DNA from: JAFEBO01 sp036392375
GTDB taxonomy: Bacteria > Planctomycetota > Phycisphaerae > Phycisphaerales > UBA1924
Assembly: GCA_036392375.1 (NCBI GenBank)
Contig: DASVYC010000054.1
Location: 13,622-77,621, forward strand
Direction: 5' to 3'
Length of the DNA stretch: 64,000 nucleotides
Below, in pieces: positions 25,875-34,614 of the stretch. Both the position numbers and the translations under genes were made by a program. The notes beneath the pieces are model-generated. The model saw only the letters and a list, made by a program, of their open reading frames with translations. It searched no databases and had not been told where the DNA came from. Numbering within the stretch: position 1 is the first letter of the stretch; every line of letters begins with the position of its first letter.

Positions 25875-26795
25875 ATGCCGCAGAATCAAGCCACAGAACT
25901 CTCCAAGCAACCCCGCACCACCGATGCGCCGACGGCATCCGCCGACGTGCGGCTGGCCCTGCCCAAGGGCCGCATGCAGCAGGGCGTGTTCGCGCTGCTC
26001 GCGGACGCGGGCATCCACGTCCGCGTGGGCAGCCGAGGCTATCGGCCGCAGATCTCGCTTCCCGGCATCGACGCGAAGATCTTGAAGCCTCAGAGCGTGA
26101 TCGAGATGCTCGCCGCCGGCTCGCGCGATGTCGGTTTTGCGGGCGCCGACTGGGTCCGGGAGCTCAACGCCGATGTGGTCGAGGTCCTGGACACCGAGCT
26201 CGATTCGGTGAAGCTCGTGGCCGCCGCCCCGGCGCCGCTGCTGGTCGAAGGAAAGCTGCCCCAGCGTCCGATCGTTATCGCTTCCGAGTACGAGCGCATC
26301 ACCCGCGGCTGGATCCAGGCCCGCGGCTACGACGCCCGCTTCGTGCGCTCATACGGCGCCACGGAGGTCTTCCCACCCGAGGACGCGGACTGCATCGTCG
26401 ACATCGCCGCCAGCGGCGAGACGCTGCGGGCTCAGAACCTCATCGTCTTCGACGAGATCATGCGTTCCTCGACGCGGTTGTACGCAAGCCGATCCGCCCT
26501 GAAGTATCCGACCCGCAAGGCCGCGATTGATCGGCTGGTGCTGCTGCTGGCCTCGGTGCTGGAGGCACGCCGCCGTGTGATGCTGGAGGTCAACGTCACC
26601 CGCGCGGCGCTCGAGAGCGTTGTTTCGGCTCTGCCCTGCATGCGCGAACCGACGATCTCCCCGCTGCACGGCGAGGGCGGCTACGCGGTCAAGGCCGCCG
26701 TGCCTCGAGCGCTGCTCCCAACGCTCATCCCCGAAATCAAGTCCCGCGGCGGCACCGACATCGTCGTCACCCAGCTCTCGCAGATCATCCCATGA
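25875..26795 (+). CDS. hisG: ATP phosphoribosyltransferase (long form)
   Basis: HisG joins ATP and PRPP in the first committed step of histidine synthesis. ATG 25875 has a good ribosome binding site (GGAG, 5-6 bp before) and gives 306 residues. The catalytic part shows LALPKGRMQQGVFALL, DVGFAGADWV and the PRPP-binding ADCIVDIAASGETLRAQNL. The C-terminal ~80 residues (MLEVNVTRAALESVVSALPC...GTDIVVTQLSQIIP) are the ACT-like regulatory domain of the long, HisZ-independent hexameric form, so feedback inhibition by histidine is expected. It is the first structural gene of the operon and overlaps hisC by 4 bp. Confidence 0.95.
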   Translation: MPQNQATELSKQPRTTDAPTASADVRLALPKGRMQQGVFALLADAGIHVRVGSRGYRPQISLPGIDAKILKPQSVIEMLAAGSRDVGFAGADWVRELNADVVEVLDTELDSVKLVAAAPAPLLVEGKLPQRPIVIASEYERITRGWIQARGYDARFVRSYGATEVFPPEDADCIVDIAASGETLRAQNLIVFDEIMRSSTRLYASRSALKYPTRKAAIDRLVLLLASVLEARRRVMLEVNVTRAALESVVSALPCMREPTISPLHGEGGYAVKAAVPRALLPTLIPEIKSRGGTDIVVTQLSQIIP

Positions 26796-28279
26796 GCACC
26801 GCGACCCCAACTCCCGGCGCGCCGACGCTCAGCCCCTATTCCACCCCCACCACCGGGGCGGCGATCGACCTTTTTCTCGACGCCAACGAGGGACCGGGAG
26901 GCTGCGTCGATGTCGCCCGTCTCGCCGCCCTGCTGCCCAGCGATGCGACGCGTCGCTACGCCGGGCCGATCGTGCTCGAGCAGCAGCTCGGGGCGGTCCT
27001 CGGGTTGAACCCCGCACGCGTGCTGGTGACTGCGGGCGGCGACGAGGCGATCGACCGAACGTGCCGAACATTTCTCACTCCAGGCCGTGAGCTGATCCTG
27101 CCCACGCCCACGTTCGAGATGATCGGCCGCTACGCCCAGCAGGCGGGCGCGACCGTCGCTCCAACGCCGTGGAACCCGGGGCCGTACCCAGTCGACCGCG
27201 TCTTGGAACTGGTGAACCCACGCACCGCGATGATCGCGGTCGTCTCTCCCAACAACCCGACCGGGTCGGTAGCCTCGGCAAGCGATCTGCGCCGCCTCGC
27301 CGAGGCGGCGCCCAATGCCGTCTTACTCGTTGACCTGGCGTACACCGAGTTCGCCGATGAGGACCTGACGCGGGCCGCGCTTGAGTTGCCAAATGCGGTC
27401 GTCATCCGAACGTTCTCGAAGGCTTACGGCCTCGCGGGTCTGCGAGTCGGTTACGCGCTGGGGAGCGAGAACGTGATCGGGTCGCTGCGAGCTCACGGTT
27501 CGCCCTTCCCCGTGTCGACGCTGAGCCTCGCGGTCGCTGCGGAAGCGTTGCGGCGGTCTGCGGATTATCTGCCCGGTGTGGTGTCGCGGGTGCGCGCGGA
27601 ACGGAGCGAGCTTGGGGTGCTCCTACGCGAGCTTGGAGCGAACCCGCTGCCTTCGCAGGGCAATTTCATTCTCGCAGAGTTCGCGGACGCGGATTGGGTG
27701 TGGCGAGCATTGGCGAGTCTTGGCATCGGGGTTCGACGATACAAGCCCGGCGTTGGCCTGGACCGCGCGCTACGCATCACCTGCCCGGGCGATGCGACAT
27801 CCTTGACGCGCCTGACACATGGCCTTCAACAGGCGATGCGCCCGGGCACGATTGTCGTCGCTACGGACGATCTGGATGCTCCCCTGTGGAACGACGCGAA
27901 CACAACGGCCTTGCGCCGACTCGCTGCGCGCCTACCTGTCGTGCTTGTCACACGTGTTGCGCGAGACAGATGCGAACGCGAGCTGCGGGACCGCGGCCTC
28001 GAAGGCGTGTGCGCGGGTGTGATCGCCGCGGAAGGGCTCGATGATCGGGCCACCGCGGAGGCTCTCACAGGTACGCTCACGCGATTACAAGCCGCACCGG
28101 GGTGGATGGTGTCCACGTCCCCCGATTTCCTCCCGGCGCCATCAGCCGCATCGCGCCTGATTCCCCTTGGGTGGGTTGCGCCCGGAACGCTCGGCGGCCA
28201 AGGCGCCGAGCAGCTCCGCCGCGCAGGCGCGGCACGCGTTGTCGACTCCCTTCTCTCGCTGGAGGATCTTCTCTCATGA
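26792..28279 (+). CDS. hisC: Histidinol-phosphate aminotransferase fused to a degenerate HAD-like domain
   Basis: Residues 1-350 are a class I/II PLP aminotransferase of HisC type: SPNNPTG at 152-158, DLAYTEF at 181-187, the PLP Lys K210 in TFSKAYGLAGLR, and RITCPG near 329. Residues ~352-495 form an extra domain with a HAD-phosphatase layout. Motif I aligns as D360-L-D362-A-P-L instead of DxDGTL. Motif II is T387 in VVLVTR, and the motif IV region is WMVSTSPDF, with D445 where GDxxxD is expected. Both motif I aspartates are kept, but the Gly-Thr pair and an obvious motif III Lys are missing. Since no other histidinol-phosphate phosphatase is in the operon, this domain is a candidate for that step or a decayed remnant. 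Confidence 0.9.
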   Translation: MSTATPTPGAPTLSPYSTPTTGAAIDLFLDANEGPGGCVDVARLAALLPSDATRRYAGPIVLEQQLGAVLGLNPARVLVTAGGDEAIDRTCRTFLTPGRELILPTPTFEMIGRYAQQAGATVAPTPWNPGPYPVDRVLELVNPRTAMIAVVSPNNPTGSVASASDLRRLAEAAPNAVLLVDLAYTEFADEDLTRAALELPNAVVIRTFSKAYGLAGLRVGYALGSENVIGSLRAHGSPFPVSTLSLAVAAEALRRSADYLPGVVSRVRAERSELGVLLRELGANPLPSQGNFILAEFADADWVWRALASLGIGVRRYKPGVGLDRALRITCPGDATSLTRLTHGLQQAMRPGTIVVATDDLDAPLWNDANTTALRRLAARLPVVLVTRVARDRCERELRDRGLEGVCAGVIAAEGLDDRATAEALTGTLTRLQAAPGWMVSTSPDFLPAPSAASRLIPLGWVAPGTLGGQGAEQLRRAGAARVVDSLLSLEDLLS

Positions 28280-28863
28280 CACCCCGCACCGCCACCATCG
28301 CACGCAAGACCAACGAGACCACCATCGCTGTCACCATCAACCTCGATGGCACAGGGATCGCCGATGTCCGAACCGGGATCGGCTTCCTCGACCATCTGCT
28401 CACCGCGTTGACGCGGCACGCGCGGCTCGACGTAACGCTCACGTGTACGGGCGATCTGCACATCGACGATCACCACACCGCGGAGGATTGCGCTCTGGCC
28501 CTAGGCGCGGCGATCGACAAGGCGCTGGGTGAACGCCGCGCCTTTGCACGCTTTGGTAACGCCTACGCACCCCTCGACGAGGCACTCGCGCGGGCCGTCG
28601 TGGATCTGTCGGGCAGGCCGTTCTCCGTGGTCGAACTCGGACTGCGCCGCGAGTCGATCGGCGGGCTCTCGTGCGAGAACATCCCGCACGTCATCGCCTC
28701 GCTTGCGGTCGCGCTCCGTGGCGCGATCCACGTGGATGTGCTGCGGGGCGAGAACGACCACCACCGTGCCGAGGCCGCGTTCAAGGGGTTGGCGCTGGCG
28801 CTCCGCGCGGCGCTGGCACGCACCGCGGACGCTGACGTTCCGAGCACGAAGGGAGTCCTGTGA
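28276..28863 (+). CDS. hisB: Imidazoleglycerol-phosphate dehydratase
   Basis: A 195-residue monofunctional HisB that dehydrates imidazoleglycerol phosphate. Metal-binding motifs are intact: FLDHLL, DDHHTAEDCALALG in the middle, and ENDHHRAEAAFKG near the C-terminus. There is no N-terminal HAD phosphatase domain, unlike enterobacterial bifunctional HisB. The ATG overlaps the hisC stop (ATGA), and its own stop overlaps the hisH start (GTGA), so it is translationally coupled on both sides. Confidence 0.96.
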   Translation: MTPRTATIARKTNETTIAVTINLDGTGIADVRTGIGFLDHLLTALTRHARLDVTLTCTGDLHIDDHHTAEDCALALGAAIDKALGERRAFARFGNAYAPLDEALARAVVDLSGRPFSVVELGLRRESIGGLSCENIPHVIASLAVALRGAIHVDVLRGENDHHRAEAAFKGLALALRAALARTADADVPSTKGVL

Positions 28864-29486
28864 GCGGGCCCGAGGTTGTCATCCTCCGCACCGGGAGCGC
28901 GAATCTCGCGTCGGTCTGCGCCGCGTTCGCACGCCTGGGCGCTCGCCCACGGATCACCCAGGACATCGACCTGGCCCGCAGTGCGCCGTTGCTGGTGCTA
29001 CCGGGCGTCGGCGCTTTCGGTGCGGCGATGCGCGAGCTGCAACGCTGTGGGCTTGACATCGTCATCCGCGAGCGCGTCACCGCCAGCCGCCCCCTGCTCG
29101 CGATCTGCCTGGGACTTCAGCTTCTCTGCGAGAGCAGCGAGGAGTCGCCGGGCGTGCGAGGCTTGGGAGTCGTCACCGGAGCCGTCACGCGGCTTGCATC
29201 GGATGTTCGAGTGCCGCAGATGGGCTGGAACCGCGTCGAGCCAACGCCTGAAGCGTCGCTCTTGCGACCGGACTGGATGTACTTCGCCAACTCCTTCCGC
29301 CTGGAGAGCATCCCCGCAGGTTGGGCGGGCACCCTGACCCGTTACGGCGGGTCGTTCGCTTCGGCTCTTGAGCGCGGCCCGATCTTGGCGTGTCAGTTTC
29401 ACCCCGAGCTCTCCGGCGCCGCCGGACTGGCGCTCCTGACCCGCTGGCTCCAGCGTGCAGCCCGATCGGAGGCGATCGCATGCTGA
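28860..29486 (+). CDS. hisH: Imidazole glycerol phosphate synthase, glutamine amidotransferase subunit
   Basis: HisH hydrolyses glutamine and channels ammonia to HisF. The 208-residue class I amidotransferase has the nucleophile Cys in AICLGLQLLCES, the oxyanion-region LPGVGAFGAAM, and the His-Glu pair in ACQFHPELSG. GTG 28860 overlaps the hisB stop. The C-terminal end overlaps the hisF start by 7 bp, keeping the two subunits together. Length is normal. Confidence 0.95.
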   Translation: MSGPEVVILRTGSANLASVCAAFARLGARPRITQDIDLARSAPLLVLPGVGAFGAAMRELQRCGLDIVIRERVTASRPLLAICLGLQLLCESSEESPGVRGLGVVTGAVTRLASDVRVPQMGWNRVEPTPEASLLRPDWMYFANSFRLESIPAGWAGTLTRYGGSFASALERGPILACQFHPELSGAAGLALLTRWLQRAARSEAIAC

Positions 29487-30241
29487 CCCGCCGCATCATC
29501 CCCTGCCTCGACGTCCGCAGCGGACGCGTGGTCAAGGGCGTGCGCTTCCAAGGGCTCCGCGACGCCGGCGACCCGGCGGAGCTCGCCGCCCGATACGAGA
29601 GCGAGGGTGCCGACGAGATCACCCTGCTCGACGTCTCGGCAACGCCCGAGGCCCGGGGAGCCGCCGCCGACACCATCGCCCGCGTTCGACGCGTGCTGTC
29701 CATCCCGCTCACCGTTGGCGGCGGCGTGCGCGAGGTCGCTGACGCGGGACGGCTCCTGGACGCGGGGGCCGACAAGGTGGGCGTCAACACCGCGGCGGTT
29801 GCGCGGCCCGCGTTGATCTCGGAGTGCGCCCACCGTTTCGGCGCGCAGTGCGTCGTCGTTGCGATCGATGCCGCGCTCGCTCCGGGCTCGTCCCACCGGT
29901 GGCACGTGCGGGTCCGATCGGGCGAGGAGGCGACTCCGATCGACGCGGTGGAATGGGCCCGGCGTGCAGCAGACCTTGGCGCCGGCGAGATACTCCTCAC
30001 CAGTTGGGACCGCGACGGCACGCGCTCGGGGTACGACCTCGCGTTGACACGCGCGGTCGCCAGCGCCGTCCGTATCCCTGTCATCGCCTCCGGTGGCGCC
30101 GCCGGTCCTGAGCACTTGCTCGAGGCTCTGCGCGCCGGTGCCGAAGCGGTGCTCGCGGCCAGCATCTTCCACGACGGTGAGCACACCGTCGCCAGCATCA
30201 AGCAGTTTCTCGCCTCGCGTGGCGTGGAGATCCGACCATGA
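29480..30241 (+). CDS. hisF: Imidazole glycerol phosphate synthase, cyclase subunit
   Basis: A 253-residue TIM barrel from ATG 29480. The two catalytic aspartates are in IPCLDVRSGRVVKG (D11) and VVVAIDAA (about D130). Phosphate-binding GGGVREVADAGRLLDAGADKV and IASGGAAGPEHLLEAL are in place. It uses ammonia from HisH to form imidazole glycerol phosphate and AICAR. An upstream in-frame extension into hisH is a shadow. It overlaps the HisA/I/E gene by 4 bp (ATGA). Confidence 0.96.
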   Translation: MLTRRIIPCLDVRSGRVVKGVRFQGLRDAGDPAELAARYESEGADEITLLDVSATPEARGAAADTIARVRRVLSIPLTVGGGVREVADAGRLLDAGADKVGVNTAAVARPALISECAHRFGAQCVVVAIDAALAPGSSHRWHVRVRSGEEATPIDAVEWARRAADLGAGEILLTSWDRDGTRSGYDLALTRAVASAVRIPVIASGGAAGPEHLLEALRAGAEAVLAASIFHDGEHTVASIKQFLASRGVEIRP

Positions 30242-31548
30242 TCATTCCTTCGATCGACCTGATGGGCGGGCAGACCGTGCAGCTTGTGGGCGGGCGCGAG
30301 CACGCGCTGGACGCCGGCGACCCCGTGCCGATCGCGGAGCGATTCGCGCTCGCGGGTGACGTTGCCGTGGTGGACCTCGACGCCGCGATGGGCAAGGGCT
30401 CGAACGCCGATCTGGTGCGTCGCCTGCTGCCGCTGGCTCCGTGCCGGGTGGGCGGCGGCATCCGCGACGCCCGCACCGCGATCGAATGGCTCGATGCCGG
30501 TGCCGCCAAGGTGGTCCTCGGCACCGCCGCCCGGCCCGAGGTGCTGCGCGAGCTGCCCCGGGAACGCGTGATCGCCGCGCTCGACGCTCGCGATGGCGAG
30601 GTGGTCGATCACGGATGGCAGAGGGGAACGGGCGAATCGATTCTCGATCGCATGAAGCGCCTCGAAGGACTCGTCGGCGGCTTCCTCGTGACATTCGTCG
30701 AGCGTGAGGGTCGCCTGGGCGGGACCAACATGGACCTCGTGCCCGATCTCGTGCGGGCCGCCTCGGGCGCGAGGGTCACGATCGCCGGCGGCGTGACCAC
30801 CACGCAGGACATCGCCGCGCTCGACGCGCTCGGCGCTGACGCACAAGTCGGGATGGCGCTGTACACCAACCGGCTCGACCTTGGCGACTCGATCGCGGCG
30901 CCGCTTCGTTCAGACCGGCCCGACGGCCTGTGGCCCACGGTGGTCGTGGACGAACTCGGCACAGCTCTGGGCCTGGCGTACTCGAGCGCCGAGAGCCTGC
31001 GCGAGGCCGTGCGCTCGCGTCGCGGCGTGTACCACTCGCGGCGGCGGGGTCTTTGGATCAAGGGCGAGACCTCGGGCGACACCCAGCAACTGCTGCGTGT
31101 GGACCTTGATTGCGACCGCGATGCGGTTCGCTTCACGGTCCGCCAGAGCGGGACGGGCTTCTGCCACACCGGAACGAGCACCTGCTGGGGCCAGGCAACA
31201 GGTTTACCCGCTCTTGCGTCCCGCATCGCCGCCCAGGCCGCGGCTCCGACGCCCGGGTCGTACTCGGCGAGGCTGTTGTCGGATGCCTCGTTGCTCCGCG
31301 CCAAGTTGATAGAAGAGGCCGGCGAGCTGGCGGACGCCGCGAGTGCAAGTGACGTCGCGCACGAGGCCGCGGATGTGATCTATTTCACGATGGCAGCGAT
31401 GCAGCGAGCCGGCGTGCGGCTCGCCGACGTTGCGCACGAACTCGACCGGCGGGCGCGGAAGGTCACCCGACGCCCCGGCAACGCCAAGCCCGCTCCAAAC
31501 CCCCCGTCAGGCAGCCAGTTATCCAGTAGCCAGGAGGCCTCGTCGTGA
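30238..31548 (+). CDS. Trifunctional HisA-HisI-HisE fusion
   Basis: One 436-residue frame carries three enzymes. Residues 1-222 are HisA (ProFAR isomerase, TIM barrel): IPSIDLMGGQTVQLVGG with D7, VGGGIRD at 71-77, and the second catalytic Asp near D166 in GTNMDLV. Residues ~225-318 are HisI (PRA-cyclohydrolase): GVYHSRRRGLWIKGETSGD, the metal motif DCD at 291-293 and CHTGTSTCW at 309-317. Residues ~340-410 are HisE (PRA-ATP pyrophosphohydrolase): LIEEAGEL and HEAADVIYF. The order of reactions is HisE, HisI, HisA, so the domains run in reverse pathway order. The last ~25 residues are a low-complexity Ser/Pro tail built on a DNA micro-repeat. Confidence 0.92.
   Translation: MIIPSIDLMGGQTVQLVGGREHALDAGDPVPIAERFALAGDVAVVDLDAAMGKGSNADLVRRLLPLAPCRVGGGIRDARTAIEWLDAGAAKVVLGTAARPEVLRELPRERVIAALDARDGEVVDHGWQRGTGESILDRMKRLEGLVGGFLVTFVEREGRLGGTNMDLVPDLVRAASGARVTIAGGVTTTQDIAALDALGADAQVGMALYTNRLDLGDSIAAPLRSDRPDGLWPTVVVDELGTALGLAYSSAESLREAVRSRRGVYHSRRRGLWIKGETSGDTQQLLRVDLDCDRDAVRFTVRQSGTGFCHTGTSTCWGQATGLPALASRIAAQAAAPTPGSYSARLLSDASLLRAKLIEEAGELADAASASDVAHEAADVIYFTMAAMQRAGVRLADVAHELDRRARKVTRRPGNAKPAPNPPSGSQLSSSQEASS
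31508..31536 (+). repeat. Degenerate micro-repeat in the HisA/I/E tail
   Basis: The words CAGCCAGT, TATCCAGT and AGCCAGGA follow one another (CCAG core, 8-9 bp period). They encode the Ser/Gln-rich tail GSQLSSSQEASS just before the hisD start. It resembles the other micro-repeats found at gene boundaries in this window. Confidence 0.5.
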
Positions 31549-32846
31549 GCCATCTCGCCGACCGCTCGCAAGCGACTCCATCGCAGCCCCTGCTGCGCAC
31601 GATCCGGCCCGAGGAGTTCCGCATCCGGTGTTTTCGCGCCGTCGATCCGGCCACACTCGCTGCGGCTCGGTCGATCCTCGATGACATCGATGCGAGGGGA
31701 GAGGCCGCGGTGCTCGACCACGCGCAACGCTTGGGTGATCTGCGTGAGGGTGATCGCCACACTTACACCCCCGCCGATCTCGCCGCGGCCCGCGACGCAT
31801 TACCCGCAGAACAACGGGCGTTACTGGAGCGGATCGCCAGCCGCATCTCCGCCTTCGCTGCCGCCCAGCGCGCGTGCATGACGGAATTGACCGTGCCGAT
31901 CGCGGGCGGGGCTGCCGGGCACTCGTGCATCCCCGTGCGTTCGGCGGGCTGCTACGCACCGGGCGGGCGGTTCCCGCTGCCGTCGTCGGTGCTGATGACC
32001 GCCGTGACGGCCCGAGCAGCGGGCGTGCAGAGGGTCGTGGTGGCATCCCCTCGCCCCACCCAGGTCACGCTCGCCGCCGCGTCGATCGCGGGGGCCGACG
32101 CCCTCATCGCGATCGGCGGCGTGCAGGCGATCGGCGCCCTCGCCCGCGGTCTGCTCGCGGCACCTGCGGGCGGGTGCGACGTCATCGTCGGGCCAGGGAA
32201 TCGATGGGTCACCGCGGCCAAACACCTGGTGTCGGGCGAAGTCGGCATCGACATGCTCGCCGGGCCGTCGGAGCTCCTCGTGCTCGCCGACGCGACCGCA
32301 GACCCGGCACTCATCGCCGCCGATCTGCTTGCTCAGGCTGAGCACGACGACGATGCCATCCCGACGCTCGTCACCACCGATCCGACGCTCCCCGGTCGCG
32401 TGGATGCAGCGCTGCGATCGCAGCTCGAATCGCTGCCCACCGCCCCCACCGCTCGAGCCGCGCTCGCCAACGGCTTCGCGCTCGTCGCGTCCGACCTCGA
32501 CGAGGCGATCGCGATCGTGGATCGGGCCGCGCCCGAGCATCTGGAGATCCTCACCGAAAGGGCCGATCACGTCGCGTCCCGCATCACCAACGCCGGCGCG
32601 GTCTTCATCGGCCCTCGCTCCGCCGAGGTCCTGGGCGACTACGGCTCAGGCCCCAACCACGTGCTACCCACGGGCGGCACGGCACGCTTCCGCGCTGGTT
32701 TGTCGGTGTTCACGTTCCTGCGGGCACGCACCTGGCTGCGAATCGACGCCGCAGATGAAGCCCGCACGCTGGCCAGAGACGCCGCCGCGCTCGCGCGACT
32801 CGAACGTCTCGAGGGACACGCTCGCTCGGCCGAGGCGAGGCTCTAG
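31545..32846 (+). CDS. hisD: Histidinol dehydrogenase
   Basis: A 433-residue Zn-dependent enzyme that oxidises histidinol to histidine in two NAD-linked steps. Family segments are clear: CYAPGGRFPLPSSVLMT, GPGNRWVTAAKHLVSGEVGIDMLAGPSE (signature), LAQAEHDDDA with metal ligands Gln/His, and APEHLEILTE with the catalytic Glu-His. The GTG start overlaps the stop of the HisA/I/E gene (GTGA). It is the last gene of the operon. The next feature on the other strand is the tRNA-Asp terminator, and I see no terminator of its own. Confidence 0.96.
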   Translation: MSHLADRSQATPSQPLLRTIRPEEFRIRCFRAVDPATLAAARSILDDIDARGEAAVLDHAQRLGDLREGDRHTYTPADLAAARDALPAEQRALLERIASRISAFAAAQRACMTELTVPIAGGAAGHSCIPVRSAGCYAPGGRFPLPSSVLMTAVTARAAGVQRVVVASPRPTQVTLAAASIAGADALIAIGGVQAIGALARGLLAAPAGGCDVIVGPGNRWVTAAKHLVSGEVGIDMLAGPSELLVLADATADPALIAADLLAQAEHDDDAIPTLVTTDPTLPGRVDAALRSQLESLPTAPTARAALANGFALVASDLDEAIAIVDRAAPEHLEILTERADHVASRITNAGAVFIGPRSAEVLGDYGSGPNHVLPTGGTARFRAGLSVFTFLRARTWLRIDAADEARTLARDAAALARLERLEGHARSAEARL

Positions 32847-32958
32847 ACGCACCGTTGCGGAGCCGCGCCAGAGACCGCGGGCCTTCACCTCGCGTCTCAC
32901 CCGAGCGTCTCGCCCGAACGTCTCGTGATGTTGCGATGCGGCGCGCTCGCTCCGCGAC

Positions 32959-32991
32959 CAAAAACAAAAAGACCCTGAGGATCAGGGTCTT
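32959..32991 (-). terminator. Rho-independent terminator of tRNA-Asp
   Basis: On the minus strand a 10 bp perfect stem, AAGACCCTGA with TCAGGGTCTT (loop of 3), is followed by TTTTTGTTTTT. It starts 6 bp after the tRNA 3' end. Confidence 0.9.
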
Positions 32992-32996
32992 GAGAA

Positions 32997-33070
<74 letters not shown>

Positions 33071-33187
33071 TGCATGTGTCCGCGGCGTGCCGCGGGTCAG
33101 AACAATAGCGCGTTGCCCGGTGTTTTCAACTCAGCCCGCACGCTTTTCGAAGCTCTCGGACGGACCCGCTCAGAAGATCCATCGGCC

Positions 33188-33406
33188 TCAGCGGCGATCA
33201 CCGGCGAGCTTAATCTGCTGGCCCTTCTCGTGCACCGCGAAGGGGTGGCCGCCGTCCGCGGGGGCCACCTTCATCGCTGCGAAGTACATCACCACGCACG
33301 CAGCCGCGAGTGCGACCACCGCGAGGAACGCCAGCACTGTGTACACATCGAGGCCGCTGCCGCGCCGGGATTTGCCGCCGGGCATCTGCATTCCGAACTG
33401 GGACAT
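33188..33406 (-). CDS. Small single-pass membrane protein
   Basis: A 72-residue protein with a short polar N-terminus (GGKSRRGSG), one hydrophobic helix (VLAFLAVVALAAACVVMYFAAM) and a polar C-terminal tail. No family is recognised. It starts 36 bp after the stop of the coiled-coil protein gene and follows it on the same strand, so the two may act together at the membrane. The start has GGAGCG upstream, a fair ribosome binding site. Confidence 0.7.
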   Translation of the reverse strand: MSQFGMQMPGGKSRRGSGLDVYTVLAFLAVVALAAACVVMYFAAMKVAPADGGHPFAVHEKGQQIKLAGDRR

Positions 33407-33442
33407 GGAACGCTCCTGGAGTCGGGGTACGGTCGTAGCGGA

Positions 33443-34312
33443 TTACTGCAGACGCGAGGCGACCGAGTCGCCAGCCTTCACCTCGACCTTGCGGCTGAGC
33501 GCGTCCACGCGGGCGATCGCGAACCGCAGGTCGGTCTTCACCACGATCAGGTTCGCGACAAAGTCCTTGCCGCGGCTGACGAAGAGCTTCTGGTTCTCGC
33601 GGATGCGGTCGTTGCTGCCCAGGTTGATCTTGACCAGCGTCGCGCCGGTCGAGGGGTCGCTGCTGACGGTCTCGACGCTGCCGGTCACCGGAATGCCCGT
33701 GTCGACAAACGCGTCGCCGGCGACGCTGCCCGAGACGCTGGACACCACGCCCATCGACGAGCCGCTCTCGCGGGCGAGGCGAGCCTCCTCGAGCTGCTCA
33801 CGCAGCGCACGCACGCTCTGGGTCAGCACCTCGTTCTGGCTCTCCAGGTCGCTGATGCGGTCGTCGGACTGCACGGCCTGCTCGCGGAAACGCAGCTCGT
33901 TCTTGCGAAGAGCCGACACCTCGTCGCGGTAGCCGCTGAGCAGCGTCGCCTGGGTCTTCACCGTCTCGCCCAGCTCGGCGATCTTCAGGGTGATGGCCTG
34001 GAGCTCCTGTTCGGCCTTGGCCTTGCCGCGGGTCAGGTCGGCGTTCACGCGCTCGAGCTCTGCGAGCTTGGAGGACGCGTCGGCGAGGGCCTTGGACAGG
34101 TTGTCACGCTCGGTCTGGGCACGCAGACGCTCCTCGCCCGACTGGGCGGCGTTGGACGCCGCGCCGGCGAGGGCGTTCTGGCTGCGGGCGACCTCCGCGT
34201 CGCGATCGGCGAGAATGCGGTCGGTGTTCACCGAGTAAGCGATGACGAGCGCCGACAGGAACAGGCTCAGAACCGCGGCGAAGATGACAAGGACTTTCGT
34301 GAGCGTCGCCAC
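33443..34312 (-). CDS. Membrane-anchored coiled-coil protein
   Basis: This 289-residue protein starts at GTG 34312 (GAGGAG ribosome binding site, 6 bp spacing). An N-terminal helix (VLVIFAAVLSLFLSALVIAYSV) anchors it. Residues ~30-180 form a long coiled coil rich in Glu, Arg, Ala and Leu. The last ~90 residues form a compact beta-type domain (GDAFVDTGIPVTGSVETV, LVKINLGSNDRIRENQKLFVSRG) that resembles domains found on envelope-spanning planctomycete proteins. No enzymatic motif is seen. It is transcribed with the small membrane protein downstream. Confidence 0.75.
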   Translation of the reverse strand: MATLTKVLVIFAAVLSLFLSALVIAYSVNTDRILADRDAEVARSQNALAGAASNAAQSGEERLRAQTERDNLSKALADASSKLAELERVNADLTRGKAKAEQELQAITLKIAELGETVKTQATLLSGYRDEVSALRKNELRFREQAVQSDDRISDLESQNEVLTQSVRALREQLEEARLARESGSSMGVVSSVSGSVAGDAFVDTGIPVTGSVETVSSDPSTGATLVKINLGSNDRIRENQKLFVSRGKDFVANLIVVKTDLRFAIARVDALSRKVEVKAGDSVASRLQ

Positions 34313-34614
34313 TCGTGGCTCCTCTGGTAACTCGGGCGGGCTGCGCCGCCCCTGCGTCTCTCGAACCCGGACGCCGCTTCGGCGACCGTCCGACCTCGGG
34401 AGGGCCGAATCATTCGTCCCTCACCGGCCCCAATCAAATCCTGACCCCAAAGGTTTGGCGCGGCCTGCCGCCAGCAGCCCGCACCACCACTATCCGCTCC
34501 GGGGAGCCGCCAAGTTCCATGAACCCGGACACCTCCCGACGACGCGGGTGGATAGAAGTAACCGATTTTCGCGGGGCTGTCAACCGGCGCCGGGCCGCAT
34601 GGCTCCCCGGGCAC
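34313..34614. other. Intergenic region between metF and the coiled-coil gene
   Basis: About 300 bp with no convincing ORF. On the minus strand it holds a possible promoter: TTGACA at 34578-34583 and TACTTC at 34555-34560, 17 bp apart. The -35 is perfect and the -10 weak. It would drive the coiled-coil gene from far upstream. I see no riboswitch or terminator I can support. Confidence 0.4.
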
